A stretch of DNA of 63,468 nucleotides from Neokomagataea thailandica NBRC 106555 (GCF_001598495.1 NZ_BCZB01000018.1:1-63468), one strand, 5' to 3'. Positions 45,542 through 54,971 are shown, numbered from the stretch's first letter. The notes: generated by a model not told the origin, from the letters alone. Numbers and translations: made by a program.

Positions 45542-46756
45542 TTATGTTGTTTTTTTACGGGGCGCGACTAGCTTGAAGAGTGGGCCGGTGAGTGTGGTGG
45601 AAATCACCGCCAAGATCATGAGTGATGCAAAAGCAAATTCTGACAGCATGCCTTGCGCGTGCAGAATGGTTGCGGCCACGATTTCCATTAATCCCTTACA
45701 TTGCAGGAGTGCGCCGACGCTCAGGGACTGACGCAAGGTCAGGCCTTTTGTCGGTGGGAAAATGCAGACGGCGGCAATTTTTGTCACGATTGAAACAGCC
45801 ACGAGCGCCAGAGATGCAATGACGGATGGCCATGTCAGGGCATCGCCATCAATCTTCAAGCCGCTATGACCGAAGAACATTGGTGCAAGCCAGATCAAAG
45901 AGAATGTGCCGACCTGTGCAATAGGGAGGCGGCGCGCCCATGAGGGCGGCATAATCGCGCCAGCAAAATAAGCCCCGATAAGTTCATGCAGCCCGAGCTG
46001 CATGCTCGCCCAAGACCCCGCAGCGAGATATACGGGAACGGTTACCCAAATGAGCCATGAGGGTGGGTTGCGCAGGTGCCGTGATGCCCAGTTTCCACCT
46101 GCTGCTAACGCAATGAGTAAAAGAACGGCTAGCCCCTCAAGGCCGGTCCAGCCATGGAGGGCAGCACTCCCGCGTGCAGCAAACTGAAGAACGGCCAGGC
46201 CAACCCATAACGTCGCGTCATCAATGACAGCGAGTTTGAGCGCTAATTGGCCGAGGGGTTTTTGAGCCGGTTTTAATTCACGGACTACACCGATCAACAC
46301 CGGTAAGGCACTGACAGCAATACATAAGCCAATGGATGCGGCTGCAATGAGAGGCGTTGCGTGTGGTGGGTGCCAGCCCGGTAAGGGGAGTAGGTAGGTC
46401 AGTGCAAAAATGGAACCAATGATGAAGGGGCCACCTAAGGCGACAAAAGCACCGCCAATCAAGCGCCCAAGAGTGGGGGCAGGGAGTTCATCGCTGGCAA
46501 GCGTACCGGCGGGCTGTTGCCACATTTCTAATCCTGCTGTGAACGCAAGGACGAGAACGGCCACCCAGCCGATATCATTGCCATAGATGGATGGAATACC
46601 GAGCGTTTTTACCGGCACGTGCCAGACGGCCATGAGTATTCCGACCAATATAGGTAAGACCGCAATCGGTAATGCGCGGTTTGTTATGCGCCATAAAATC
46701 CAAGGAAATAGAACAAATAGTGCAGCATCAGCGACTAGAGCGGCAACGTTATGCAT
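45542..46756 (-). CDS. Cation/proton antiporter (CPA2, Kef/NapA type)
   Basis: A 404-residue membrane protein with about 11-12 hydrophobic helices and the CPA2 pattern: VLAFTAGLEMWQQ, then IDDATLWVGLAVLQF (the acidic pair DD in the ion site), LGLHELIGAYFAGAIMP and GALLQCKGLMEIVAATI. It should exchange Na+ or K+ for H+ across the inner membrane. No TrkA-N domain follows, so it is not a full KefB/C. Transcribed toward the terminator-like hairpin. Confidence 0.85.
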   Translation of the reverse strand: MHNVAALVADAALFVLFPWILWRITNRALPIAVLPILVGILMAVWHVPVKTLGIPSIYGNDIGWVAVLVLAFTAGLEMWQQPAGTLASDELPAPTLGRLIGGAFVALGGPFIIGSIFALTYLLPLPGWHPPHATPLIAAASIGLCIAVSALPVLIGVVRELKPAQKPLGQLALKLAVIDDATLWVGLAVLQFAARGSAALHGWTGLEGLAVLLLIALAAGGNWASRHLRNPPSWLIWVTVPVYLAAGSWASMQLGLHELIGAYFAGAIMPPSWARRLPIAQVGTFSLIWLAPMFFGHSGLKIDGDALTWPSVIASLALVAVSIVTKIAAVCIFPPTKGLTLRQSLSVGALLQCKGLMEIVAATILHAQGMLSEFAFASLMILAVISTTLTGPLFKLVAPRKKTT

Positions 46757-46862
46757 TGAATCTTTCCAGTTGCTCGTTTGGATGCTGAGTTTATGGGAAA
46801 TCTTCCCGTATATGCAAATTATAGAGAGAAAATGGTCTTTTCGGGTATGAAAAAAGGGAAGT

Positions 46863-48101
46863 CTAAGAGGGCTTTTTAGGTCCCGTCATACTGCCGATTG
46901 TGACGGCGATGTAGCAAGAGAGTGCACCCAAGGCGATGGCCCAACGTGGCCCGAATGTGTCGGCCACCCAGCCTGCTATTGGGGCGCCAATAGGTGTGCC
47001 ACCGAGGACAACCCCGATCCGAAGTGCAATGACGCGGCCACGATAGGCGGGTTCTGTGGCGAGTTGCATGAGTGTGTTTGAGGTGTTGGTGAACAGTAAT
47101 GCAGCGATACCAATGCTGATAATGGTTGCGCCGAAAAGCCAGTATGTGGGGGCTAGGGCGGCGGCAGTACAACTAATACCGAGTAAGCCTGCGGCGAAAA
47201 GGAGGCTACGGTAGCGGTTTTTATGGTGAAAGCCACTTAAGGTTGCGCCAATAACGGAACCAACCGCCATGATGGATGAGAGCAAACCATAACGCCCTGC
47301 ATTGGCATGGAATACGTGCACGGCCATGGTGGCGACAAAGAGGGACATGTTCAGGGCAAAAGTCCCGATGAGGGCGAGCATTATGAGCGTAGAGCGCAGT
47401 TCATTCTTGCGCCATGCATAATGCAGGCCGTCCAAAAAACGTTGGTTTTGAGTGTGCTGTCGTACGGCGTTACGTTTTACACGAAGTAAGAATAAGGATC
47501 CGAGGACGGCAAAAAAGGATGCGCCGTTGATGAGAAAGGTCCAGCCTGTACTGGTGGCGCTGATGATGGCACCGCCAACGGCTGGGCCGATAAAACGGGC
47601 AGCATTAAAAGAAATGGAGTTAAAGGAAACGGCCGCAGGCAAGGCGGTATCTCCCACGAGGTCTCCGATAAAAACTTGGCGTACGGGGGCATCAAAAGAG
47701 GCTGCCGTACCGAAGAGGAAAGTGAGGATATATAAGCCCCACCGATCAATGTGGTGGGTGATGGTAAGGGTGCCAATGAGTAAGGCCAAAATGGCCATCA
47801 TGCTTTGTGTTATGATGAGGAGGCGCCGTCTGTCGTAACGGTCTGCTAAAGTGCCGGTCCATGGCAGGAAGAGAATGGGTGAAATAAATTGTAGGGCGAT
47901 CACAGTCCCCAAGAGGGATGCGCTGTGGTGGGGGAGTTCTGTGAGGGCTAACCAATCTTGCCCTGTGCGTTGTACCCATGTGCCGATATTGGACACAAAA
48001 GTTCCAGCAGCCCAGAGGGCATAATCTCGTTGTTTGAAAAGCAGAAATTGCTGTGGGGGGGCGTGTTGTTTGCAGGGGGAACGCTGCAAAATGCGGAGCA
48101 T
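46863..48101 (-). CDS. MFS exporter (DHA3/EntS-like)
   Basis: A 412-residue 12-helix transporter. It has FLLFKQRDYALWAAGTFVSNIGTW near the N-terminus in pieces, the loop motif GTLADRYDRRRLLII, and AAVSFNSISFNAARFIGPAVGG, a signature of the MFS-3 (DHA3) group that contains EntS. The family exports siderophores or drugs. Substrate unknown. It diverges from the sugar transporter at 48303; the 200 bases between hold both promoters. Confidence 0.85.
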   Translation of the reverse strand: MLRILQRSPCKQHAPPQQFLLFKQRDYALWAAGTFVSNIGTWVQRTGQDWLALTELPHHSASLLGTVIALQFISPILFLPWTGTLADRYDRRRLLIITQSMMAILALLIGTLTITHHIDRWGLYILTFLFGTAASFDAPVRQVFIGDLVGDTALPAAVSFNSISFNAARFIGPAVGGAIISATSTGWTFLINGASFFAVLGSLFLLRVKRNAVRQHTQNQRFLDGLHYAWRKNELRSTLIMLALIGTFALNMSLFVATMAVHVFHANAGRYGLLSSIMAVGSVIGATLSGFHHKNRYRSLLFAAGLLGISCTAAALAPTYWLFGATIISIGIAALLFTNTSNTLMQLATEPAYRGRVIALRIGVVLGGTPIGAPIAGWVADTFGPRWAIALGALSCYIAVTIGSMTGPKKPS

Positions 48102-48302
48102 GGTGTGCGCGTCCTTTGATCTTGGGCGGGTACATCAGCACTGATGGGGGCGCGGGGCTAGTTCATCATAGTGTGAGGTGGAGGGAAAGGCTGGGTGGTC
48201 TTTTGATGCTGCTGCGCGCGAAAATGTGAGGTGCTTTCTATGTCTGTAGCGTTAAAGATATCAGTATAGATAGTGATTCGCCACTCGGCGGAGGGTTCAA
48301 AC

Positions 48303-49763
48303 ATGACAAAAGCACTCGATATCTCCAGGACATTAAGAGGAGATTCGCTCAGTACGTTTATTGCGACCATTTCAGCAACGGGCGGTTTGTTGTTCGGGTA
48401 TGATACCGGCATCATCTCGTCTGCTCTGTTGCAAATACGGACGCAATTTCATCTCAGTACGCTGGGTGCTGAAGTTGTGACATCGACGATTATCTTCGGG
48501 GCGCTTGTGGGGTGCCTTGGTGCGGGGCCGATTTCTGACCGGTTTGGTCGGCGTAAAACAATTATGCTGGCAGCAGCTTTGTTTATCGTAGGAACGATTG
48601 GCGCGGCGGCGGCCAGTAGTGTTCAGGTCTTGTCCTCTTCACGTCTTGTACTAGGCCTTGCTATTGGTGCAGCCTCTCAGATTGTACCGATTTATATTGC
48701 AGAAATTTCTCCGGCCCATCGGCGAGGGCGTTTGGTTGTCGCGTTCCAGCTCGCTGTGGTGATGGGTGTTACTTTCTCATTTTTGACGGGATATGCATTG
48801 CAGCATGCCAGTTGGCGCTGGATGTTCGGTATTGGCATGCTTCCGGCGGTTATTTTGTTTGTTGGGATGGCCTTTTTGCCGAATAGCCCGCGCTGGCTTG
48901 CCATGCAGGGGCGTCATGATGAAGCGTTAGAGGTGTTGCTGCGTGTGCGGAGTTCGGCCGAAGTCGCTCATGATGAACTGCATGATATTGTTTCTCATCA
49001 AGATAAACAGGCACCGTGGTCTGAGTTGAAAAAACCTTGGGTACGTCCTGCTTTGGTGGCTTCTGTCGGGATTGCGCTTTTGTGTCAGCTTACGGGCATT
49101 AATGCGATTATGTATTATGCACCGACCATTTTTGCGGGGGCTGGGTTTGGTGAATCGACAGCGCTTTTGACGTCGGTGGCCGTTGGTTTGGCGATGGTCG
49201 GGGCCACCTTCTTCGGTGGGTGGGCTGTGGATCGTTGGGGACGTCGTACGCTGATTTTGCGTATGCTTCCGGGGGCTGCACTGTCTTTAGTGATATTGGG
49301 GCTGATGTTTGCGCTGCATATGACCCATGGCTGGGGAGCTTGGGTCATGGTGCTGTCGCTGATGGCCTATACGGTGTTTAATACGGGCAGTTTGTCGGTA
49401 GCAATTTGGCTTGTGGGCGCTGAGGTTTATCCATTGTCGTGCCGGAGTAAAGGGATGAGCCTTGTGGCAGGTAGCCATTGGGGGGCTGACTTACTAATCT
49501 CGTTAACTACCCTGACCCTCGTGCGTGAATTGGGGGCGGATATGACATTTTGGTTGTATGCGGCGGTGAATGCGTTTGCGGTGTGGTTTGTTCTGCGTTA
49601 TGTGCCGGAAACGAAGGGTTATTCCCTTGAGGAATTAGAGGCTCGTTTGCGTAATGGGACGTTTGCTCCGGTAGATCGGGCGCGCCATCCGAGCCGTCTT
49701 CGGAAGCACCTTCCAAAGACGAGCACAGACCACATGCATCATGGACGCCCGACGGAACTGTAA
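48303..49763 (+). CDS. Sugar/proton symporter of the MFS sugar porter family
   Basis: A 486-residue 12-helix transporter. Sugar porter motifs are intact: GGLLFGYDTGIISSAL, DRFGRRK, LPNSPRWLAMQGR, LTGINAIMYYAPTIF, DRWGRRTL and PETKGYSLEELE. The start at ATG 48303 has GGAGGG 7 bases upstream. GalP/XylE-like; glucose, galactose, xylose or fructose all fit. Its 3' end overlaps UDP-glucose dehydrogenase by 25 bases tail to tail. Together with the OprB porin and fructose dehydrogenase it fits a sugar-rich niche. Confidence 0.93.
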   Translation: MTKALDISRTLRGDSLSTFIATISATGGLLFGYDTGIISSALLQIRTQFHLSTLGAEVVTSTIIFGALVGCLGAGPISDRFGRRKTIMLAAALFIVGTIGAAAASSVQVLSSSRLVLGLAIGAASQIVPIYIAEISPAHRRGRLVVAFQLAVVMGVTFSFLTGYALQHASWRWMFGIGMLPAVILFVGMAFLPNSPRWLAMQGRHDEALEVLLRVRSSAEVAHDELHDIVSHQDKQAPWSELKKPWVRPALVASVGIALLCQLTGINAIMYYAPTIFAGAGFGESTALLTSVAVGLAMVGATFFGGWAVDRWGRRTLILRMLPGAALSLVILGLMFALHMTHGWGAWVMVLSLMAYTVFNTGSLSVAIWLVGAEVYPLSCRSKGMSLVAGSHWGADLLISLTTLTLVRELGADMTFWLYAAVNAFAVWFVLRYVPETKGYSLEELEARLRNGTFAPVDRARHPSRLRKHLPKTSTDHMHHGRPTEL

Positions 49764-51064
49764 TCGAAGCCAGCTTCGCGCATGATGTGGGGGCTCCAGA
49801 TGTTGCGCAGGTCAACAATCACGCGCCCCCGCATCATCTCTTTTAGGCGTTCCGGGTCTAATGCACGGAACATATTCCACTCCGTTAAAACGACCAGTGT
49901 ATCGGCACCTTGAGCTGCGTCGAGCGCATTATGGCAGTATTGCAGCCCTTCCGGGAGGAGTGGGCGTGCTGCGCTCATCCCTTCAGGATCAAAGACGCGC
50001 AGGGTGGCGCCTTGCTCATGTAAGGTTTGGAGGATGGGTAAAGATGCGGCTTCGCGCATATCATCGGTATCGGGTTTGAAGGTGAGCCCGAGAACGGCAA
50101 TGGTTTTTCCTTGGACGGAGCCACCAGAGCGGGTGATGATTCGTTCGGCCATTTCCTCTTTGCGGCGTTCATTGATACGTACGGTGGTATCAACGAGCTG
50201 TGCGGGGGCTCCTGCATCTTGAGCAATGGCGCTGAGGGCGCGGGTATCTTTTGGGAAGCATGAACCACCATAGCCGGGGCCGGGGTTCAAGAAGCGTTTT
50301 CCGATGCGTTGATCAAGCCCCATACCGCGTGCCACATCATGGATATTGCCTCCCACTTTTTCGCAAAGATCAGCCATCTCATTGATGAATGTGACCTTCA
50401 TCGCCAAGAAAGCATTGGCCGCATATTTGGTGAGTTCGGCCGTTTCGAGGTCCGTAAAGACGATGGGGGCTTCAATAAGGGAGAGGGGACGATACAGGCG
50501 GCGCATCAGTTCGGTTGCGCGTGCGCCATTGTCGTGTGTGTCTTGGTTGATGCCGATAATCACACGGTCGGGGCGCATAAAGTCGCCAATCGCGTTGCCT
50601 TCTCGTAGGAATTCTGGGTTCGACGCGACGTCAAAAGCAAGGTCGGGCCGTGTTTCTTTGAGGATGCGTGCGACTTCGCGGCCAGTCCCAACAGGGACGG
50701 TTGATTTCGTGACGACGAGCAGATCTTTGTGAGCTGCTAATGCGATTTCGCGTGTGGCAGCATAGACATAGGTTAAGTCTGCATGGCCGTCGCCCCGGCG
50801 GGTGGGGGTGCCTACAGCAATGAAGACGGCATCTGCATCGGCTATAGCCTCAGCGAGGTCATGACCAAAAGTAAGGCGCCCTGCTTGGGTATTGTTGGAG
50901 ACGATCGTGTCTAGGCCGGGTTCAAAAATAGGGATACGGCCTTCACGCAGGGCCGTGAGTTTCTTTTCATCTCGTTCAACGATTGTGACATCTGTACCGA
51001 ATTCGGCGAAGCATGCGCCTGAAACGAGCCCGACATAACCGCCGCCGATCATAGCGATACGCAT
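49739..51064 (-). CDS. ugd: UDP-glucose 6-dehydrogenase
   Basis: A 441-residue enzyme that makes UDP-glucuronate from UDP-glucose with two NAD+. It has GGGYVGLVSGACFAEFG at the N-terminus, TKSTVPVGTG, SNPEFLREGNAIGDF and the catalytic cysteine in GPGYGGSCFPKDTRAL, then AVLGLTFKPDTDDMREA. UDP-glucuronate feeds exopolysaccharide and lipid A pathways. Its end overlaps the convergent sugar transporter by 25 bases, so no terminator lies between them. Confidence 0.95.
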   Translation of the reverse strand: MRIAMIGGGYVGLVSGACFAEFGTDVTIVERDEKKLTALREGRIPIFEPGLDTIVSNNTQAGRLTFGHDLAEAIADADAVFIAVGTPTRRGDGHADLTYVYAATREIALAAHKDLLVVTKSTVPVGTGREVARILKETRPDLAFDVASNPEFLREGNAIGDFMRPDRVIIGINQDTHDNGARATELMRRLYRPLSLIEAPIVFTDLETAELTKYAANAFLAMKVTFINEMADLCEKVGGNIHDVARGMGLDQRIGKRFLNPGPGYGGSCFPKDTRALSAIAQDAGAPAQLVDTTVRINERRKEEMAERIITRSGGSVQGKTIAVLGLTFKPDTDDMREAASLPILQTLHEQGATLRVFDPEGMSAARPLLPEGLQYCHNALDAAQGADTLVVLTEWNMFRALDPERLKEMMRGRVIVDLRNIWSPHIMREAGFDYSSVGRP

Positions 51065-51366
51065 AAAGAAATCTCTCCGTCAGTCTGACTGTAGTCCATA
51101 GCTGACGGAGGGATGGGGGGGAAGTCATTGGTAATGTGAAGGTTTTTTTGGGCTGCTTCTTTTTTCGAAAAAAAGCAGCGAAAAGGCTTTTTGAAAATGT
51201 GAAATGGAATGACTGGCTGATGGTTTTTTATTGTATATGGGTCTTTGAGTGTGGAGGTCTGTCCACAGAACCCGCAGAAGCTCAAATTATAAGAAGTTTC
51301 GGCTCTTCGTGGTGATAGAGAGCAGCCCAACCCCTTTGAGAAGAGGTTGAACTGCGTAGAGTGTTA
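51065..51366. other. Gene-free stretch between ugd and the porin gene
   Basis: About 300 bases with no supported gene; T-rich and A-rich runs dominate. It holds a hairpin with a central TTCGAA (GCTGC at 51152-51156 and GCAGC at 51175-51179) that lacks a clean terminator tail. It must include the ugd promoter and the end of the porin transcript. Confidence 0.6.
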
Positions 51367-53052
51367 TTAGTTGAACGGCATGTAACGCAGGGACATCATA
51401 ACCATGTTGTCGTCTGTATGTGGGCGGCCGCCAACACCAGAGAATGAGTCGACATAGGTATAAGAGTACTGACCACCGATACGCACGGTACCGTAGTCAC
51501 CCTTCATGTAGTCATACCAGAAGCCTGCGGTTGCTTGTACAACGGTGCGAACGTTGCTGCTTGCTGCGCAGAGGGTGGACATCTCGGTGTTGCAACCCGT
51601 CATGTTTGCGAGTGGGCTGCCATAACCGTAAGCCTTACCGCCAGAGGTGAAGGCTTCACGTGATGTCACGCGTTCTGCACCGGCATAACCGTAAAGCTTA
51701 AGGGCTTTGGTTGGGTTGCCGTAAACGCCGAACAGGATATTGGCTTCAGGCAGAGCTTTTGGTGCACCTGTTGGGCTGAAGGTGAAATCGGGGATATTGG
51801 ATGTGCCGTAACGGCCCAAGCCAACGCCCGCTAAGCCAGAGGCTTGGAAGTACAACTTCTTGTCGATGATTGGTAGGATCATGCCACCACCGCCACCACC
51901 AGCAACGGTTGTTTGGTTTTGGCCTGCGCCGGTTGTGCTGACGCGGTCATGGAAGAAGCGCAACAGGCCGGTGAGTTCGTAGTGACCCCAGCCTGGGTCA
52001 GCCGCGACCTTAGCAATGACGTCAGGTGCGATGTCTGTGGCGTACCATGTGTCCGGGTTGTTCACATTCGTGCCTGTTACGCGGTACGTGACGTTGCTTT
52101 GAAGAGGTGTGCCAGCAGGAACGGAGGATGGATTTTCGAGAGATAGCGCGATGTGATAGCGGCTGTTATCGAAGCCCTTTACGATGCGGAGCTGGCTGTT
52201 ACGGGTCCAGTTAAAGCCCGGAACATATTGTGCTTCGATGGTGAGCGGGATTTGTTCATCACGCGCCGACAGACCTTTGTTGTACAGCGTGATAAGAGAC
52301 CAGCTTTGACCACCAAGAATTTGCAGGTCGTCCGCTTTGTCTTTCAGCTCACCGTAGAATACGCGGGCACGCAGAACGTAGGAGTTAGACTGGCGGGAGT
52401 TGGAAGCAGAGCCTGCGCCTTGGAAATCGGTCTCGACATACCCGTCGGCTTCAAGTTTTGGGGTGATCATGCCTTCCACCAAGGCGGCCAAACGGCTTTG
52501 ACGTTCGGTTTGGTGGAATTCCGTCATGTTATGTGTTGGGCTATTGCCCCATGGAATGGCGTTGTAGCCTGTGGAGATATCCGAACCGGTGTTGCGTGAA
52601 CGCCAGATGCCTGCGGCTTCAGCAAAACCACCCAATGTGATGCGTACGCCGCCAACTTGGATTTGCCCACGGCGCAGAGGGCCATACAGGCTAGAATGTG
52701 CCGCAGGTGTGCCGGTGATTTCACCATAAGGCGTGCCGGCGGTGCGTGCCGGTGCGAGTGTTGGCTGTGCTACAGCCCAGCTACCTTGGCCGTTTTGTCC
52801 GACCATGGAGGCGCGTGTGCCGTAGGGGTTGTTTTCAGCATCTTCACGCTGATGTGCCAGCACTGCGCGTGCGCGCTTTACTTCTTCAGCATGCTCTTTT
52901 TTCATTGAGTTCAGTTGGGCCTGCATGGTGCGAATTTGACGCTCCATGATTTCCATTTGGTCTGCTGCATGGGCTGGTGGAGCAAAGCTCCCCAAAATAG
53001 CCAAAGCAGAAGTGGCGAGAAGTGCGCTGGTCCGGCGGAGTGAGTGGGTCAT
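51367..53052 (-). CDS. OprO/OprP-type outer-membrane porin, probable Pho member
   Basis: A 561-residue porin from ATG 53052 (a GTG 21 bases upstream is possible). The signal peptide ends at HAAD near residue 30. The mature protein begins with a coiled coil (about 35-65: IMERQIRTMQAQLNSMKKEH), as in Porin_O_P proteins, then barrel strands with GGFAEAAGIWRSRN, VRITLG and a C-terminal SLRYMPFN. OprP-type porins pass phosphate and pyrophosphate. A Pho-box-like repeat sits about 100-120 bases upstream, supporting phosphate-regulated expression. Substrate still inferred. Confidence 0.88.
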   Translation of the reverse strand: MTHSLRRTSALLATSALAILGSFAPPAHAADQMEIMERQIRTMQAQLNSMKKEHAEEVKRARAVLAHQREDAENNPYGTRASMVGQNGQGSWAVAQPTLAPARTAGTPYGEITGTPAAHSSLYGPLRRGQIQVGGVRITLGGFAEAAGIWRSRNTGSDISTGYNAIPWGNSPTHNMTEFHQTERQSRLAALVEGMITPKLEADGYVETDFQGAGSASNSRQSNSYVLRARVFYGELKDKADDLQILGGQSWSLITLYNKGLSARDEQIPLTIEAQYVPGFNWTRNSQLRIVKGFDNSRYHIALSLENPSSVPAGTPLQSNVTYRVTGTNVNNPDTWYATDIAPDVIAKVAADPGWGHYELTGLLRFFHDRVSTTGAGQNQTTVAGGGGGGMILPIIDKKLYFQASGLAGVGLGRYGTSNIPDFTFSPTGAPKALPEANILFGVYGNPTKALKLYGYAGAERVTSREAFTSGGKAYGYGSPLANMTGCNTEMSTLCAASSNVRTVVQATAGFWYDYMKGDYGTVRIGGQYSYTYVDSFSGVGGRPHTDDNMVMMSLRYMPFN

Positions 53053-53156
53053 TGCCGCGTATGCTTCCTTCACATCAAATAGTGTGTGTGCGTGTTCTTC
53101 TCGGCGAATTATCGGATTTAGGAGGCGACGAACCGCGAAGGTTTCATGGCAGATAC

Positions 53157-53173
53157 ATGACAGTTTTGTGACA
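53157..53173 (-). promoter_or_regulatory. Pho-box-like repeat upstream of the porin gene
   Basis: On the minus strand TGTCACAAAACTGTCAT: two TGTCA units 11 bases apart, as in the E. coli PhoB box. It lies about 105-120 bases ahead of the porin start. Confidence 0.65.
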
Positions 53174-53260
53174 AAAATTACGTTTTTCGCGTATTACTGC
53201 GTTATTCTTCGTGTGAAATTATTTTTATTAATGACAAAAATCGCTCTCTTTAGCGTGTAC

Positions 53261-53277
53261 TGTGACGAAACTGCCAC
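53261..53277 (+). promoter_or_regulatory. Degenerate Pho-box-like repeat upstream of pstS
   Basis: TGTGACGAAACTGCCAC: two units with 11-base spacing, each with one mismatch from TGTCA. First of two boxes on the pstS side. Confidence 0.45.
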
Positions 53278-53290
53278 TCTTTCTTGTGGG

Positions 53291-53307
53291 TGTCACGAAA
53301 CTATCAT
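53291..53307 (+). promoter_or_regulatory. Pho-box-like repeat upstream of pstS
   Basis: TGTCACGAAACTATCAT: 11-base spaced units close to the PhoB consensus, about 80 bases ahead of the pstS start. With the 53261 site it forms a tandem array. Confidence 0.6.
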
Positions 53308-53385
53308 GGAACTGCGGCTGTTGTGGGAAACACCCGCAGGCTAGGATGGGTACACGTTTTCAAATATCTTGACAGAGGGTTTCCC

Positions 53386-54393
53386 ATGATTAAGAGCAAA
53401 ATTGCGCTTTTGGGCTTTGCCGCTATGACGGCGCTTGGTGCATTCTCTGCACAAGCAGCAGATATTACGGGTGCAGGTTCTAGCTTTGCTGCGCCGATTT
53501 ATGGTGCATGGGGCCAAGCTGCGAAAACCCAAATTGGTGTTACGGTGAATTACCAGAGCGTTGGCTCTAGCGCTGGTCAGGATCAGGTCATCGCACGTAC
53601 CGTTGATTTCGGTGCATCTGACAAGCCGATGAATGCGGAACGCTTGACGAAGGAACATCTGTTCCAATTCCCAACGGTGATGAGTGGTATCGTTGTTGTT
53701 GCTAATGTGCCGGGCGTGAAGCCGGGTTCACTGCACCTCGATGGTCCGACGATTGCGGCATTGTTCGATGGTGAGATCAGCACTTGGAATGATGATCGTA
53801 TCAAGGCCCTGAACCCAGGTGTGGATCTGCCAGATACGGATGTTGCTCCGGTACACCGTGCTGATGGTTCCGGTACGAGCTTTGTGTTCACGTCCTACCT
53901 GTCACAAGTCTCTCCAACGTGGAAAGAAAAGCTGGGGGCTGGTACGTCCATCGCATGGCCGGGTGGTTCAGGCGCACGTGGCAATGATGGCATTGCGGCT
54001 ATGGTGAAGCAGACAGAAGGTGGCATCGGGTATGTTGAGTACTCTTATGCTGCTCAGAACCATCTGAACATTGCGCAAATTCGTAACCATGCGGGCAAGT
54101 TCGTTTCCCCTTCTTTGAAGGGCTTTGTTGAAGCAGCGCAATCTGCTGACTGGACTGGCGCCTCTAATTACGCTGTGAACCTTCTGGATACAGCAGGTGC
54201 AGGTGCATGGCCAATCGTGACGGCAACATTCGTACTGGTTCCTACGAACCCGACGAATGCTGAGAATGCAGCGGCTGTTCGTAAGTTCTTCACTTTTGGT
54301 TTTGAACATGGCGATGCTGATAATGTTCGCCTTGAATATGTTGGTTTGCCAGCATCTGTGAAGCAGAGCGTATTGGCGCATTGGCCACAATAA
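53386..54393 (+). CDS. pstS: Phosphate-binding protein PstS
   Basis: A 335-residue periplasmic phosphate-binding protein. Start at ATG 53386 with AGAGGG 6 bases upstream. The signal peptide is MIKSKIALLGFAAMT...AQAAD. Phosphate-site motifs are present: GAGSSFAAPIYGAWG, SVGSSAGQDQVIARTVDFGASD (in pieces), HRADGSGTSFVFT and GGSGARGNDGIAAMVKQT. It feeds the Pst ABC transporter. No pstC, pstA or pstB lies beside it; a strong terminator follows, so it is a single gene. Tandem Pho-like boxes upstream suggest control by PhoB. Confidence 0.94.
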   Translation: MIKSKIALLGFAAMTALGAFSAQAADITGAGSSFAAPIYGAWGQAAKTQIGVTVNYQSVGSSAGQDQVIARTVDFGASDKPMNAERLTKEHLFQFPTVMSGIVVVANVPGVKPGSLHLDGPTIAALFDGEISTWNDDRIKALNPGVDLPDTDVAPVHRADGSGTSFVFTSYLSQVSPTWKEKLGAGTSIAWPGGSGARGNDGIAAMVKQTEGGIGYVEYSYAAQNHLNIAQIRNHAGKFVSPSLKGFVEAAQSADWTGASNYAVNLLDTAGAGAWPIVTATFVLVPTNPTNAENAAAVRKFFTFGFEHGDADNVRLEYVGLPASVKQSVLAHWPQ

Positions 54394-54421
54394 GCACTCT
54401 TTTTCTTGGAGTGTTTGTGCG

Positions 54422-54453
54422 AAAAGCGGGTTCCGAAAGGGCCCGCTTTTTTT
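54422..54453 (+). terminator. Terminator after pstS
   Basis: AAAAGCGGG/CCCGCTTTT with an 11-base inner loop, then a T-tract to 54453. Confidence 0.92.
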
Positions 54454-54474
54454 GTGTTGGAGAGGAATGATGTG

Positions 54475-54957
54475 ATGGCGCTTCGTGCTGGTGCATTCTT
54501 TCTGAGTGTTTTCTTTTTACCTTCTGTCGTGTTGGCGGACTCCGCGTCATTAACCGCAGAAGAAGCTGCTGTTGCGGCGCGTATTGAACCTCATGGTGTG
54601 GTGGGGGAGTTTACGATGGCAGTTTGTAGGACGGGCCATGTACATGGGGCCGTCTTCTTGGATTCCCGCAAGAATTACCGGGATCAGAAAACGCTGATTA
54701 TTGAGATTCCTGATACGGTCGTGCAGCGTACGGGTTTGACGCCGGAGCAAGTGCAAGAGCGTTATTTAGGCCGGCGTATTCGTGTCAGCGGATGGGCGCG
54801 GCGTGTACCGATCGGTGTTCATGATGCCCAAGGGAATGTGGTGCTGACTTATGATCAAATTCAGGTGCATATGAGCACACTGGATGATGTGCGGTTGGAT
54901 GGCCTTCAGCGTGATGCCACCCTTTGTCATGACGACAAAACGCCGCTGGTCTCATAA
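54475..54957 (+). CDS. Small secreted protein of unknown function
   Basis: A 160-residue protein with a clear signal peptide (MALRAGAFFLSVFFLPSVVLAD). The mature part, TMAVCRTGHVHGAVFLDS, then YLGRRIRVSGWARRVPIGVHD and VHMSTLDDVRL, looks like an OB-fold-type beta barrel, but I recognise no family. Two cysteines (CRTG and ATLCHD near the end) might pair. Purine-rich GGAGAGGAA lies about 10 bases before ATG 54475. It lies just past the pstS terminator; it may be an independent unit. Confidence 0.7.
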   Translation: MALRAGAFFLSVFFLPSVVLADSASLTAEEAAVAARIEPHGVVGEFTMAVCRTGHVHGAVFLDSRKNYRDQKTLIIEIPDTVVQRTGLTPEQVQERYLGRRIRVSGWARRVPIGVHDAQGNVVLTYDQIQVHMSTLDDVRLDGLQRDATLCHDDKTPLVS

Positions 54958-54971
54958 AGACCAACGGCGTT
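54939..54971. terminator. Hairpin overlapping the stop of the small secreted protein
   Basis: AACGCCGCTGGTCT/AGACCAACGGCGTT, one mismatch, with the TAA in the loop region; it lies between this gene and the convergent pdc. Confidence 0.65.

Noticed and set aside
51152-51179. Hairpin with TTCGAA centre as a terminator of the porin gene
   Set aside because: The stem is only 5 bp outside mismatches and A/T runs, and no T-tract follows on the minus strand.
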